NCBI GenBank assembly: GCA_041396985.1
Contig: JAWKXO010000001.1
Span: forward strand, 892,472 to 956,471
DNA from: Emcibacteraceae bacterium
GTDB taxonomy: Bacteria; Pseudomonadota; Alphaproteobacteria; Sphingomonadales; Emcibacteraceae
Direction: 5' to 3'
DNA length: 64,000 nt
Shown: piece by piece, positions 42,977 to 50,629 of the stretch
How the letters are laid out: the number at the start of each line of letters is the position of its first letter
How positions within the stretch are numbered: the first letter of the stretch is position 1
Program-made: the position numbers and the translations under genes
Notes under the pieces: generated by a model
Databases searched by the model: none
What the model saw: the letters and a program-made list of their open reading frames with translations, nothing else
Told to the model about the DNA's origin: nothing

Positions 42977-43999
42977 GTGAAAGACACCATAAAAAAAACC
43001 ATTCTGATGGTTGCGAAATATATCGGCCTTTTCCATCTGGCCAAATTATCCTACAGAAATAGAATCCGTATTCTTTGTTATCATGGTTTCAGCCTGAAAA
43101 ATGAGGAGAAATTTGTCCCCGGATTATTTATTAAACCGGACATTTTTGATGAGCGTATGCGCTTTCTCAAAGACAAAGGCTATAATGTCATTTCACTTGA
43201 AGAAGCTTTTCAGGCAACAAAATCGGGAAATATAGAGGATAATTCAGTTGTTATTACCATTGATGACGGATTTTATAGCACCTATGCACTTGGTCTGCCC
43301 GTTTTAAAAAAATATGGGTTTCCGTCTACACTTTACCTAACGTCTTATTATTTTGACAAGGATTGCCCCATCTTCACTCTTGGGGTCAATTATATGTTCT
43401 GGAATAGTGAGCTTGATGAATTTGATCTTTCCCAACTGGGGATCGAGGGGTTGGGAACTGTGAAAGCGGGAACAGAAGAATGCGAAAAAGCCCGCCTGAA
43501 AATTACGGCAACCGGACAGGCCTATGAGCGAAACGAAGACAGGGTAAACCTACTCACCAAGCTTGGAAAAGCAACCGGTCAGGATTTTGATGTCCTTAAT
43601 AAAAGCAGGATTTTAAATCTCATCAACCAGGCTGAGCTTAAGGAGTGTGTGGAAGGAAAAATGGATATTGAAATTCATACTCACCGCCATACATTTCCCA
43701 CAGACCCAATCCTAGCCGCCAAAGAAATTGAGAAAAACAAGGAACAAATTAATCCCCTGCTTGAAAAACCAATGAGCCATTTTTGCTACCCCAGTGGTGT
43801 CTGGTCAAAGGAACATTGGCATATTCTTGATGAGTTGGGGATTAAAACGTCAACCACATGCGATAATGGCCTAATCACACCGGAAACACCATATCATGCC
43901 TGGAGCCGTTTTCTGGACAGCGCGCGCATTTCACAAATCGAATATGAATCCGAGCTTTCAGGCTTTACTGAATTATTAAGAAAGTTGCGTGGAAAATAA
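42977..43999 (+). CDS. Polysaccharide deacetylase family protein
   Basis: 340 residues from a GTG at 42977. The NodB domain begins with RIRILCYHGFSLKNEEKFVPGLFIKPDIFDERM; the metal and catalytic Asp pair lies in VVITIDDGFYSTYALGLPVLKKYGFPSTLYL (Asp96, Asp97), and EIHTHRHTFPT near 230 contributes the two His ligands. A hydrophobic start (IKKTILMVAKYIGLFHLAKL) could be an uncleaved anchor. Members remove acetyl groups from N-acetylglucosamine polymers or sugar precursors. It is far from the capsule locus and convergent with the S49 peptidase, so its substrate may be any surface polysaccharide. Confidence 0.82.
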   Translation: MKDTIKKTILMVAKYIGLFHLAKLSYRNRIRILCYHGFSLKNEEKFVPGLFIKPDIFDERMRFLKDKGYNVISLEEAFQATKSGNIEDNSVVITIDDGFYSTYALGLPVLKKYGFPSTLYLTSYYFDKDCPIFTLGVNYMFWNSELDEFDLSQLGIEGLGTVKAGTEECEKARLKITATGQAYERNEDRVNLLTKLGKATGQDFDVLNKSRILNLINQAELKECVEGKMDIEIHTHRHTFPTDPILAAKEIEKNKEQINPLLEKPMSHFCYPSGVWSKEHWHILDELGIKTSTTCDNGLITPETPYHAWSRFLDSARISQIEYESELSGFTELLRKLRGK

Positions 44000-44006
44000 C
44001 GGCTCT

Positions 44007-44861
44007 TTACAAGCCAAATCGGCCCCATTCGCTTCTTGTTTCAAGCGTTTTAATCACATCATCAGCGATTGACACATTTGGACTTCTCATTCCCAGAAGA
44101 CCTTTAAAGAAGCTTTTTTCCTCTTTAATGCGTTTAAATTTAACATCATCGCCAAGTTTTTCTTTCATTACGGAGCGCATATCCCCGACACCGTCAATCA
44201 GCCCGAGTTTAGTGGCTTCCTCGCCATTCCAGACCTGACCGGAGAAAATAGTCTTCTGCAAGCCTTTCAGCCTGTCTCCGCGGGCATCCTTGACAAAATC
44301 CTTAAAGAAATCATGAACTTCCTTCAGAAGACTTTTCATCATTTTAACGTCTTTTTCCACTTCCGGCTTAAAGGGATCAAGCAGGGATTTGCTCTCCCCG
44401 GCTGTGTAAACGCGACGTTCAATCCCAAGTTTCTCAATTGCTGCCGGATAGCCAAATCCTGCATTAATGACCCCAATGCTACCGACTATTGAGGCCTGAT
44501 GTGCATAAATCTCCTCACCAGCCAGCGCAAGCATATAACCGCCGGATGCGGCCACATCTTCGGCGAAAGCATAAACGGGGATATCTTTCTCCTTTGAAAG
44601 CTCACGAATACGTTTAACGATCAGTTCAGATTGAACAGGTGATCCGCCCGGGGAATTTATAGTCAGGGCAATCGCCTTTACATTATAAACTTCAAATGCT
44701 TCAGTAATTTTATCTTCCAGATTAGCCAGATTGATGGCGTTGCTAAAACGGCCGCTTGAGCCGATCACCCCTTCAAGCGGCAATACGGCAACAACCGGCG
44801 CCGGATTGGCCAGTGCATCAATGGGAAGCTTTGAAATGAGGTTACGGAATGTTTTTTTCAT
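44007..44861 (-). CDS. S49 family peptidase (SohB/SppA-like)
   Basis: 284 residues. ALTINSPGGSPVQSELIVKRI near 65-84, then AEDVAASGGYMLALA with nucleophile Ser106, and VYTAGESKSLLDPF with general base Lys158, matching the Ser-Lys dyad of signal peptide peptidase A. No N-terminal membrane anchor is evident, unlike E. coli SppA and SohB; it is the short alphaproteobacterial form with one peptidase domain. Degrades signal peptides or membrane fragments in membrane quality control. Starts 12 bases downstream of the methyltransferase gene (stop at 44874), suggesting an operon with the methyltransferase and DUF2007 genes. Confidence 0.88.
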   Translation of the reverse strand: MKKTFRNLISKLPIDALANPAPVVAVLPLEGVIGSSGRFSNAINLANLEDKITEAFEVYNVKAIALTINSPGGSPVQSELIVKRIRELSKEKDIPVYAFAEDVAASGGYMLALAGEEIYAHQASIVGSIGVINAGFGYPAAIEKLGIERRVYTAGESKSLLDPFKPEVEKDVKMMKSLLKEVHDFFKDFVKDARGDRLKGLQKTIFSGQVWNGEEATKLGLIDGVGDMRSVMKEKLGDDVKFKRIKEEKSFFKGLLGMRSPNVSIADDVIKTLETRSEWGRFGL

Positions 44862-44873
44862 AAAATTTCTTCT

Positions 44874-45620
44874 TTATTCTGTAATATCCAAATACCGGGC
44901 ATGTCGTAAAATATTTTCTGCCTGATCCGTGTAATGTCCATCAGATTTATGCACGATCAGTCCTGATTTCAAGGATAAAAGTCCATTTGCATCTTTTTGG
45001 GCACGAATAATAACCCTGTTGGCATCTTTGCCTGCTTTTGAATAAAGCGGATAAATGATGATGGACCCTGCCTTTTGGCTTAAAGCACAAATAATATCGT
45101 CAAGCCGGTCCGCCCTGTGGACGAGTGTGATAAAGCCTTTTGGCCGGACCATACGCAAGCATCTTTCGACCCAAAGCCTTAAATCAGAAATTCCATCGCC
45201 TTGTGCGACAGCTTTGGTTTTATAAGGTGAGGCTTTTACCTTACCCTTTTCATAATAAGGCGGATTGCTGACAACATGATGATAACTGTTCGGCTCACAT
45301 CCCGGTACGTCATCGAATATATCGCCTTTATAATATTTTATGGTTCCCCCTGAATTCTCCATGGCCAATGTTATCAGGTCATCCTGAATTTCAATTCCGT
45401 GCATGGTAACTTCGCTGGCATTTTCGCCTAGACGTGCTGAAAGACATGAGAGGATTGCACCGGTGCCAGCACCCACATCAAGAATTTTGTCACCTGCTTT
45501 TAGGCTGATCGTTGCAGCAAGAAAGACGCTGTCACTGGTAATTCTGTATCCTTTTGCAGGTTGGCTTAATGAAATGCGCCCTCCCAGAAAGTCATCTTTT
45601 GTTATTTTCCCGTCAGTCAT
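44874..45620 (-). CDS. TrmN6-like adenine-N6 methyltransferase
   Basis: 248 residues of the small methyltransferase fold. SAM-binding loop ILDVGAGTGAILSCLS near 46-61, acidic IEIQ after it, and NPPY at 119-122, the signature of exocyclic amino-group methylation. The start RISLSQPAKGYRITSDSVFLAAT resembles tRNA1(Val) (adenine37-N6)-methyltransferases (YfiC). It therefore probably methylates tRNA or a similar RNA. It lies between the DUF2007 gene (4-base overlap) and the S49 peptidase. Confidence 0.83.
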   Translation of the reverse strand: MTDGKITKDDFLGGRISLSQPAKGYRITSDSVFLAATISLKAGDKILDVGAGTGAILSCLSARLGENASEVTMHGIEIQDDLITLAMENSGGTIKYYKGDIFDDVPGCEPNSYHHVVSNPPYYEKGKVKASPYKTKAVAQGDGISDLRLWVERCLRMVRPKGFITLVHRADRLDDIICALSQKAGSIIIYPLYSKAGKDANRVIIRAQKDANGLLSLKSGLIVHKSDGHYTDQAENILRHARYLDITE

Positions 45621-45844
45621 TGCACGAGTTCCACATCATCCTGCAGATGATTTTCACGAATCAATCTTATGGCTCTTTCAAATTTACTTTCCTCAACCAT
45701 CACCCGTGTCGACATACCTGCAAAACTACCTCCAAACAGACTTGCAACACCGCCCAGAACAACAAATTCAATATTTTCTGCCTCCAAAATCGCAGAAATG
45801 CGGGAAAGTAACACAGGATTGGAAGTAAATAACAAATCTTTCAA
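45617..45844 (-). CDS. DUF2007 family small protein
   Basis: 75 residues beginning MKDLLFTSNPVLLSRISAILEAENIEFVVLGGV. The pattern, a ferredoxin-like betaalphabeta with DUF2007 (signal-transducing PII-like fold), includes STRVMVEESKFERAIRLI. It overlaps the methyltransferase start by 4 bases, the same pairing seen in many alphaproteobacteria. Function not established; ligand binding is assumed. It is divergent from the polyprenyl synthase gene with a 121-base gap. Confidence 0.75.
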   Translation of the reverse strand: MKDLLFTSNPVLLSRISAILEAENIEFVVLGGVASLFGGSFAGMSTRVMVEESKFERAIRLIRENHLQDDVELVQ

Positions 45845-45965
45845 TAAAATTGCCCTTTTTTATGTGGTTTCTCGTTTGTCTGCTTGCCATAATGTACCCA
45901 TATGACTATTTTGCAGTATATTCAGTTCTAGCGTAAATTTAAAATCCGCAACAGGGAAAAGAAAA

Positions 45966-46988
45966 GTGGGCCTTGTAATAAATTTTGAAGAAGAAAAAAA
46001 AGATAAAGGTGCGACCGCACTCGCAACACTGGTTGATCTTGTAAGTGATGATCTTGAAAAAGTTAATCAGACAATTCTGCTCAAAATGCAGAGCCCAGTT
46101 GCCCTTATCCCTCAGCTTGCCGGGCATCTGATTGCTTCAGGCGGCAAAAGACTGCGTCCTCTTCTGACACTCGCCGCCAGTCGGCTATGTGGTTATGAAG
46201 GTGACCGTCATATCCATCTGGCCACCTGTGTTGAGTTTATTCATTCTGCAACCCTTCTTCATGATGATGTGGTCGATAAAAGTGATCTTAGGCGCGGTGA
46301 AAATACCGCCAATGCCATCTGGGGAAATAAAGCCAGCGTTCTGGTTGGCGATTTTTTATTCAGCCGTTCATTCGAACTGATGGTTGAGGACGGATCACTA
46401 GAGGTTTTACGCATTCTTTCAAGTGCCTCTTCCGTTATTGCTGAAGGTGAAGTGCTGCAGCTGGTCACAGCCAATGATACGGACACGACCGAGCACGCTT
46501 ATATGGAAGTTATTTGTGCAAAGACAGCAGCCTTATTTGCAGCGGCCTGTGAAATCGGCGGCGTTATTGCTGCCCGCCCTAAATCAGAATGCGAAGCACT
46601 GATGAGTTACGGCCAAAATCTTGGCATTATTTTCCAGCTTATTGATGATGTGCTGGATTATTCGGCAGAGCAGAAAACGCTGGGCAAATCTGTCGGTGAT
46701 GATTTCCAGGAAGGAAAAATAACATTACCAATTGTTCTTGCCTTCAGACGCGGTACTGACGAAGAGCGCCAGTTCTGGAGAAGAACGATGGAAGATCTTG
46801 AGCAGGAAGCAGGCGATCTGGAACATGCTATCAAGCTTATGAATAAGCATAATGCCCTTTCTGACACTATTGAACGTGCGCGTCATTATGGATCCATTGC
46901 CCGTGATGCATTGGCAATCTTCCCGGATAATGAGTATAGAAAAGCCCTGATCGGGATCGTCGATTTCTGCATCAACAGAGCTTATTAA
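45966..46988 (+). CDS. ispB: Polyprenyl diphosphate synthase (octaprenyl/decaprenyl)
   Basis: 340 residues from a GTG with AGGGA upstream. First Asp-rich motif LLHDDVVD at 98-104, second motif QLIDDVLDY near 219-227, plus GGKRLRPLLTLAA at 59-71. Long-chain trans-prenyl synthase of this family builds the side chain of ubiquinone from IPP. The chain length cannot be read safely; octaprenyl or decaprenyl is usual in alphaproteobacteria. The MBL-fold gene follows after 3 bases. Confidence 0.9.
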   Translation: MGLVINFEEEKKDKGATALATLVDLVSDDLEKVNQTILLKMQSPVALIPQLAGHLIASGGKRLRPLLTLAASRLCGYEGDRHIHLATCVEFIHSATLLHDDVVDKSDLRRGENTANAIWGNKASVLVGDFLFSRSFELMVEDGSLEVLRILSSASSVIAEGEVLQLVTANDTDTTEHAYMEVICAKTAALFAAACEIGGVIAARPKSECEALMSYGQNLGIIFQLIDDVLDYSAEQKTLGKSVGDDFQEGKITLPIVLAFRRGTDEERQFWRRTMEDLEQEAGDLEHAIKLMNKHNALSDTIERARHYGSIARDALAIFPDNEYRKALIGIVDFCINRAY

Positions 46989-46991
46989 TAT

Positions 46992-47870
46992 ATGCAGGAT
47001 TTCTCACCTCCATATGGGGTAATAGAGAATATAAGCCCGCTTATTAGACGCATCACTGCCAACAACCCCGCCCCCTATACATTTAAAGGTACCGGTACAT
47101 ATATTATCGGCCATAAAAATGTGGCTGTCATAGATCCCGGTCCCGATATGACTGACCATATTGAGGCTATCATTTCTTCCCTTAAAGGCGAGCAGATCAG
47201 CCACATTCTGGTAACCCACAATCACACCGACCACTCACCGGGAGCAAGACCCCTTGCAGAACGTTGCGGAGCAAAAATATATGGGTTTGATATAAGTGGA
47301 CAGCAATATTCAATGAGCAAAAGTGCAGAAGGGCTCGATAAAAAATTCAAACCTGACATACTTATAAAAGATGGCGATATTTTGAAAGGGGACAACTGGA
47401 CGCTTGAGGCACTTCACACACCAGGACATCTTTCCAATCATCTTTGTTTTGCGCTATTGGAGGAGAAAGCCCTATTCAGCGGCGATCATGTCATGGGTTG
47501 GTCAACAACTATTATTTCACCGCCGGATGGCAATATGACCAAATATTTGATAAGTCTCGAAAAATTACTGATGCGGGATGATAATATTTATTACCCAACC
47601 CATGGATGGCCCATTGATGATCCCAAAAAATTTGTGAAACAGGTTTATGCCCACAGGTTAAGACGGGATAATGAAATTTGCCGTTTTCTTGAACAGGGCG
47701 ACAAATCAATGGATCAAATTGTAAGGATGATCTACCCGGCGATTGATAAGAGCCTCTATCTGGCGGCATCAAGGACTATATTTGCCCATTTGATCCGATT
47801 GGTTGAATTGGGAAAAGTCGGCAGCGACAGCCCACCGACAGAAAATTCCATTTACAGCCTTAAAAAATAA
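46992..47870 (+). CDS. MBL-fold metallo-hydrolase
   Basis: 292 residues. Metal-binding HNHTDH at 76-81, GTGTYIIG and VIDPGPD before it, then LHTPGHLSNHLCF near 140-152 and SGDHVMGWSTTI near 167-178. The C-terminal part is a helical wing like that of LACTB2/beta-lactamase-like nucleases (YPTHGWPIDDPKKFVKQVYAHRLRRDNEI). The reaction is probably hydrolysis of an ester, thioester or nucleic acid; substrate unknown. It follows ispB closely and ends at a bidirectional terminator. Confidence 0.83.
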   Translation: MQDFSPPYGVIENISPLIRRITANNPAPYTFKGTGTYIIGHKNVAVIDPGPDMTDHIEAIISSLKGEQISHILVTHNHTDHSPGARPLAERCGAKIYGFDISGQQYSMSKSAEGLDKKFKPDILIKDGDILKGDNWTLEALHTPGHLSNHLCFALLEEKALFSGDHVMGWSTTIISPPDGNMTKYLISLEKLLMRDDNIYYPTHGWPIDDPKKFVKQVYAHRLRRDNEICRFLEQGDKSMDQIVRMIYPAIDKSLYLAASRTIFAHLIRLVELGKVGSDSPPTENSIYSLKK

Positions 47871-47898
47871 AAAGCCCCGTCAATTATGACAGGGCTTT
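47871..47898. terminator. Bidirectional intrinsic terminator
   Basis: The hairpin AAAGCCCcGTCA-ATTA-TGACaGGGCTTT has flanking A-runs on the left and T-runs after it on the right, so it can serve both the plus-strand MBL gene and the minus-strand atpF end. It sits in the 49-base gap between the two convergent genes. Confidence 0.85.
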
Positions 47899-47919
47899 AA
47901 AACTTTTTATCGCCATAGA

Positions 47920-48426
47920 TTAATGGAATTTAGCATCCAGTTTATCCGTGCCGGATTTGATCAGATTATCATGATCGGCTTTTTTCATGTTTTCGCCAAT
48001 CAGGTCACGGGCCGCTTCGGTCGCAATGTTAACGGTTAACGATCTGATCTCTTTTAGTGCGGCGGCTTCAGCCAAAGCAATTTTCTGCTCGGCCAACTCG
48101 CTGCGCCGCTTGGTCAGCTCGGCCATTTGCGCTTTGCTTTCTGAAACCATCAGCTTCACTTCCGCTTCTGCATTTTCCATCATCTCAACAGCCTGTTTTT
48201 CAGCATCATGCAGATCACGTTCATATTTTGAAAGAAGCGCCTCGGCATCAGCCTGAAGTTTTCTTGCATTTTCAAGCTGATTTTCAATTTCCCGCGATCT
48301 GTCATCAAGCATTTTGGCAAAAACAGCCGGAATTTTTTTCCAGATGATAAGAATGAAGAAAGTTGTGATCGCTATTGAAACCCAGCTTTCAGGATTGGCA
48401 AAGAAGCTTACATGTTCTTCCATCAT
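47920..48426 (-). CDS. atpF: F0 ATP synthase subunit b
   Basis: 168 residues. A single N-terminal membrane helix, WVSIAITTFFILIIWKKIPAVF, then a long charged coiled coil (RSREIENQLENARKLQADAEALLSKYERDLHDAEKQAVEMMENAEAEVK). It forms the peripheral stalk with b'. Last gene of the F0 operon; the upstream b' gene overlaps its start by 4 bases. Followed by the terminator at 47871-47898, so F1 genes are elsewhere. Confidence 0.93.
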   Translation of the reverse strand: MMEEHVSFFANPESWVSIAITTFFILIIWKKIPAVFAKMLDDRSREIENQLENARKLQADAEALLSKYERDLHDAEKQAVEMMENAEAEVKLMVSESKAQMAELTKRRSELAEQKIALAEAAALKEIRSLTVNIATEAARDLIGENMKKADHDNLIKSGTDKLDAKFH

Positions 48427-48926
48427 GCGTCTCCCTTCATGGCAGCATCGGTTTTTGCTTTAACAACTTTTTCAATTGATTTTTTATCCAGATTTAATCC
48501 TGAAATTTGCGATACAATTTCTGAACAGACATCGGTTGCAACGTCACGGACGTCTCTCAAAGCCTTGCTTTTTGCTTCATCAATGCGTTTTTGTGCTTCA
48601 TCAATTTTTGCATTCAACTCTTCAGAGAGCTTTTGCAAAGCAGCCTCGGTATCAGCCTTAATCTCATCCCTCTTGCTCAGCACAATCGATGCCGCATTAT
48701 TACGGGCATCTGCCTGTGCTTTTTCAAAGGCGATGCGGGCTTCCTCAGCTTTTGCCTGAAGCTGTTCCGCAGCTGTTAAATCATCAGCAATTCTATCCTG
48801 ACGTTTTTTAAGCACATCTGCAATTTTTGGTGCCGCTTTACGGGCAATAAAAATATAGAGTGCTGCAAAAACAACGATTAACCAGAAAATCTGGGGCAGA
48901 AATACCGCTGGATCTAATTGTGGCAT
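48423..48926 (-). CDS. atpG: F0 ATP synthase subunit b'
   Basis: 167 residues. Starts MPQLDPAVFLPQIFWLIVVFAALYIFIARKAAPKIADVLKKRQDRI, the classic b' motif with one membrane helix at 10-28, followed by a coiled coil (AEQLQAKAEEARIAFEKAQADARNNAASIV). It pairs with b as a heterodimer, the arrangement of alphaproteobacteria and cyanobacteria. A good AAGGAGG precedes the start, next to a hairpin. Confidence 0.92.
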   Translation of the reverse strand: MPQLDPAVFLPQIFWLIVVFAALYIFIARKAAPKIADVLKKRQDRIADDLTAAEQLQAKAEEARIAFEKAQADARNNAASIVLSKRDEIKADTEAALQKLSEELNAKIDEAQKRIDEAKSKALRDVRDVATDVCSEIVSQISGLNLDKKSIEKVVKAKTDAAMKGDA

Positions 48927-48937
48927 GGGTTCCTCCT

Positions 48938-48953
48938 TGATCCTGACGGATCA
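48938..48953 (-). promoter_or_regulatory. Intercistronic hairpin before atpG (b')
   Basis: TGATCC-TGAC-GGATCA forms a six-base stem with a tetraloop immediately upstream of the AAGGAGG site of the b' gene. In F0 operons subunit c is needed in far greater amount than b, and hairpins after atpE are known to support that; here this is inference from position. No U-tract, so it is not a terminator. Confidence 0.35.
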
Positions 48954-48993
48954 GGCCTGTTCATTAATAATCTAATTTTAAAGTTCAGACTTA

Positions 48994-49251
48994 TTATACG
49001 AACAGGATAATGAAGGCGATAACCAGACCGAAAAGGCCAGTCGCTTCAGCAAGAGCGAAACCAAGCATCGCCTGACCGAAAACCGGACCGGCAGCAGATG
49101 GGTTGCGGATTGCTGCAGAAACATAGTTACCGAAGATCACACCAATACCAACACCAGCACCGATAAGCGCTGTACAGGCAAGACCGGCACCAATATAACG
49201 AGCAGCTTGGATGTCAGCATTTGCTGCGAGGGTTGCGATTTCCATTTCCAT
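48994..49251 (-). CDS. atpE: F0 ATP synthase subunit c
   Basis: 85 residues, two membrane helices. The first helix follows AARYIGAGLACTALIGAGVGIGVIFGNYVSAAI; the polar loop has RNP at 49-51; the second helix carries the proton-binding Glu69 in ALAEATGLFG. The residues next to Glu69 (FALAEA) do not include the polar set of sodium-binding c-subunits, so protons are expected. AAAGGA lies before the ATG at 49251. Confidence 0.96.
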   Translation of the reverse strand: MEMEIATLAANADIQAARYIGAGLACTALIGAGVGIGVIFGNYVSAAIRNPSAAGPVFGQAMLGFALAEATGLFGLVIAFIILFV

Positions 49252-49319
49252 TTTATTTTCCTTTAATTATGAAAAGTTTAAATTCATTTAGTCGTTAAAA
49301 GTTTCGTTTCTCATATCCA

Positions 49320-50069
49320 TTAATGCATATGAAGAGCGTCGTTCAGATAAATGCAGGTTAATACTGCAAATACATATGCCTGCAAACAGGCAACCAGTAA
49401 TTCTAGTCCGGTTAGGGCAACGATGAATGCAAATGGCAATACTGAGCCAAGAGCGAAAATACCTCCTGCTGCCGCAAGGCTTACCACAAATCCACCAAAC
49501 ACCTGCAGCATGGTATGTCCTGCAACCATATTTGCAAACAACCTCACTGAAAGGCTGATTGGGCGGGAAAGATAAGATACAATCTCAATAATCACCAGCA
49601 AGGGCAACAAAGCAAGTGGCGCATCACCAGGAACAAAAAATTTCAAAAAGCCAATTCCATGCTTAATGAAACCCAGTATTGTTACACCAATAAAAATAAA
49701 AAATGCCAACGCAAAGGTGACTGCAATATGGCTGGTAACTGTAAAGAGATGCAGCCAGGGCACCATTCCCATCAGGTTTGCGGTCAGAATAAACATGAAG
49801 AGCGTAAAGACAAATGGGAAAAACTGGCGGGCTTCATGGCCAGCTGTGTCCCCAAGCATTTTGGCGATAAACTCATAACACATTTCAACACTGGACTGCC
49901 AGCGGCCTGGTACCAGCGCCGCTTTACGCATACCACCCAGCATAAAGACCATCAAAATAACCAGGGCAATTGCCAGGCTTATTGCAGAGTTTGTGATTGA
50001 AATATCGTATCCAGCGACCTCAATCGGAACTTTCGAATGAATTTCAAACTGTTCGAGCGGACCTGCCAC
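49320..50069 (-). CDS. atpB: F0 ATP synthase subunit a
   Basis: 249 residues from a GTG at 50069 with AAGGA eight bases upstream. Five to six membrane helices; the essential Arg176 lies in LSVRLFANMVAGHTML. Segment GMVPWLHLFTVTSHIAVTFALA forms the half-channel. Provides the proton path against the c ring. Starts 18 bases after the atpI stop. Confidence 0.96.
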   Translation of the reverse strand: MAGPLEQFEIHSKVPIEVAGYDISITNSAISLAIALVILMVFMLGGMRKAALVPGRWQSSVEMCYEFIAKMLGDTAGHEARQFFPFVFTLFMFILTANLMGMVPWLHLFTVTSHIAVTFALAFFIFIGVTILGFIKHGIGFLKFFVPGDAPLALLPLLVIIEIVSYLSRPISLSVRLFANMVAGHTMLQVFGGFVVSLAAAGGIFALGSVLPFAFIVALTGLELLVACLQAYVFAVLTCIYLNDALHMH

Positions 50070-50087
50070 TTTAAATATCCTTAGTCT

Positions 50088-50423
50088 CTATTTACCTTCT
50101 TCATTATACGACCCACCTTGCACCATTTGCTTGGCGGCACGCATAACATTCAAAATACCAGCAGCGGCCCCAATTATGATCAACAGGATCATAAGCCACG
50201 GCTTGGTACCCAACCACTGGTCCAAATACCAGCCCAAAAGCACCCCTACCAGTATTCCGGCAATCAATTCCGCAACCAGTCTTGTGGCCCTGCCATAAGT
50301 GGTCGCTTCATTATACCCGCCTGCCACTTTTGGTTTAGAGGCTTCGCGAGCGGCGCTTAACCGGGCGTTTAAATCATCCAGTTCCGCTTTCATTTCCTCT
50401 GACGATTTTTTATTGTCAGTCAA
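50088..50423 (-). CDS. atpI: AtpI, F0F1 synthase assembly protein
   Basis: 111 residues from a TTG at 50423 with AGGAG seven bases upstream. Two membrane helices (ELIAGILVGVLLGWYLDQWL and PWLMILLIIIGAAAGILNV) follow a charged N-terminus, the pattern of AtpI/Gct-M proteins that assist c-ring assembly or Mg2+ supply. First gene of the F0 operon, directly behind the promoter at 50498-50526. Confidence 0.88.
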   Translation of the reverse strand: MTDNKKSSEEMKAELDDLNARLSAAREASKPKVAGGYNEATTYGRATRLVAELIAGILVGVLLGWYLDQWLGTKPWLMILLIIIGAAAGILNVMRAAKQMVQGGSYNEEGK

Positions 50424-50497
50424 TGAAAGGCTCCTGCATATTCCGGAGAGATGTTACACTTGAAAACACCTTGCCCCACACCCGTAAAATTGTGTGC

Positions 50498-50526
50498 AAC
50501 ATAGTTTCAGACGTCACAGCTGTCAA
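50498..50526 (-). promoter_or_regulatory. Sigma70 promoter of the atpIBEGF operon
   Basis: On the minus strand TTGACA (50526-50521) and TATGTT (50503-50498) are exactly 17 bases apart, and the expected start site is about 65-70 bases before the atpI start. The best promoter match in the window; it sits in the 206-base gap after smc. Confidence 0.75.
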
Positions 50527-50629
50527 GCACCAAAAAGCACTCATTATTCACCCGATTTCATAAAATTAACTTATTGAAACTAAATGGTATTTAAGATCAA
50601 ATTTTTTTCAGTAAAAAGCTTTAAAATAT

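Noticed and set aside
47871..47898. Possible REP-like repeat
   Set aside because: Occurs once, between convergent genes, with A/T tracts on both sides; a bidirectional terminator explains it.
49659..50000. 113-codon plus-strand frame opposite atpB
   Set aside because: Antisense shadow of a highly conserved membrane protein gene.
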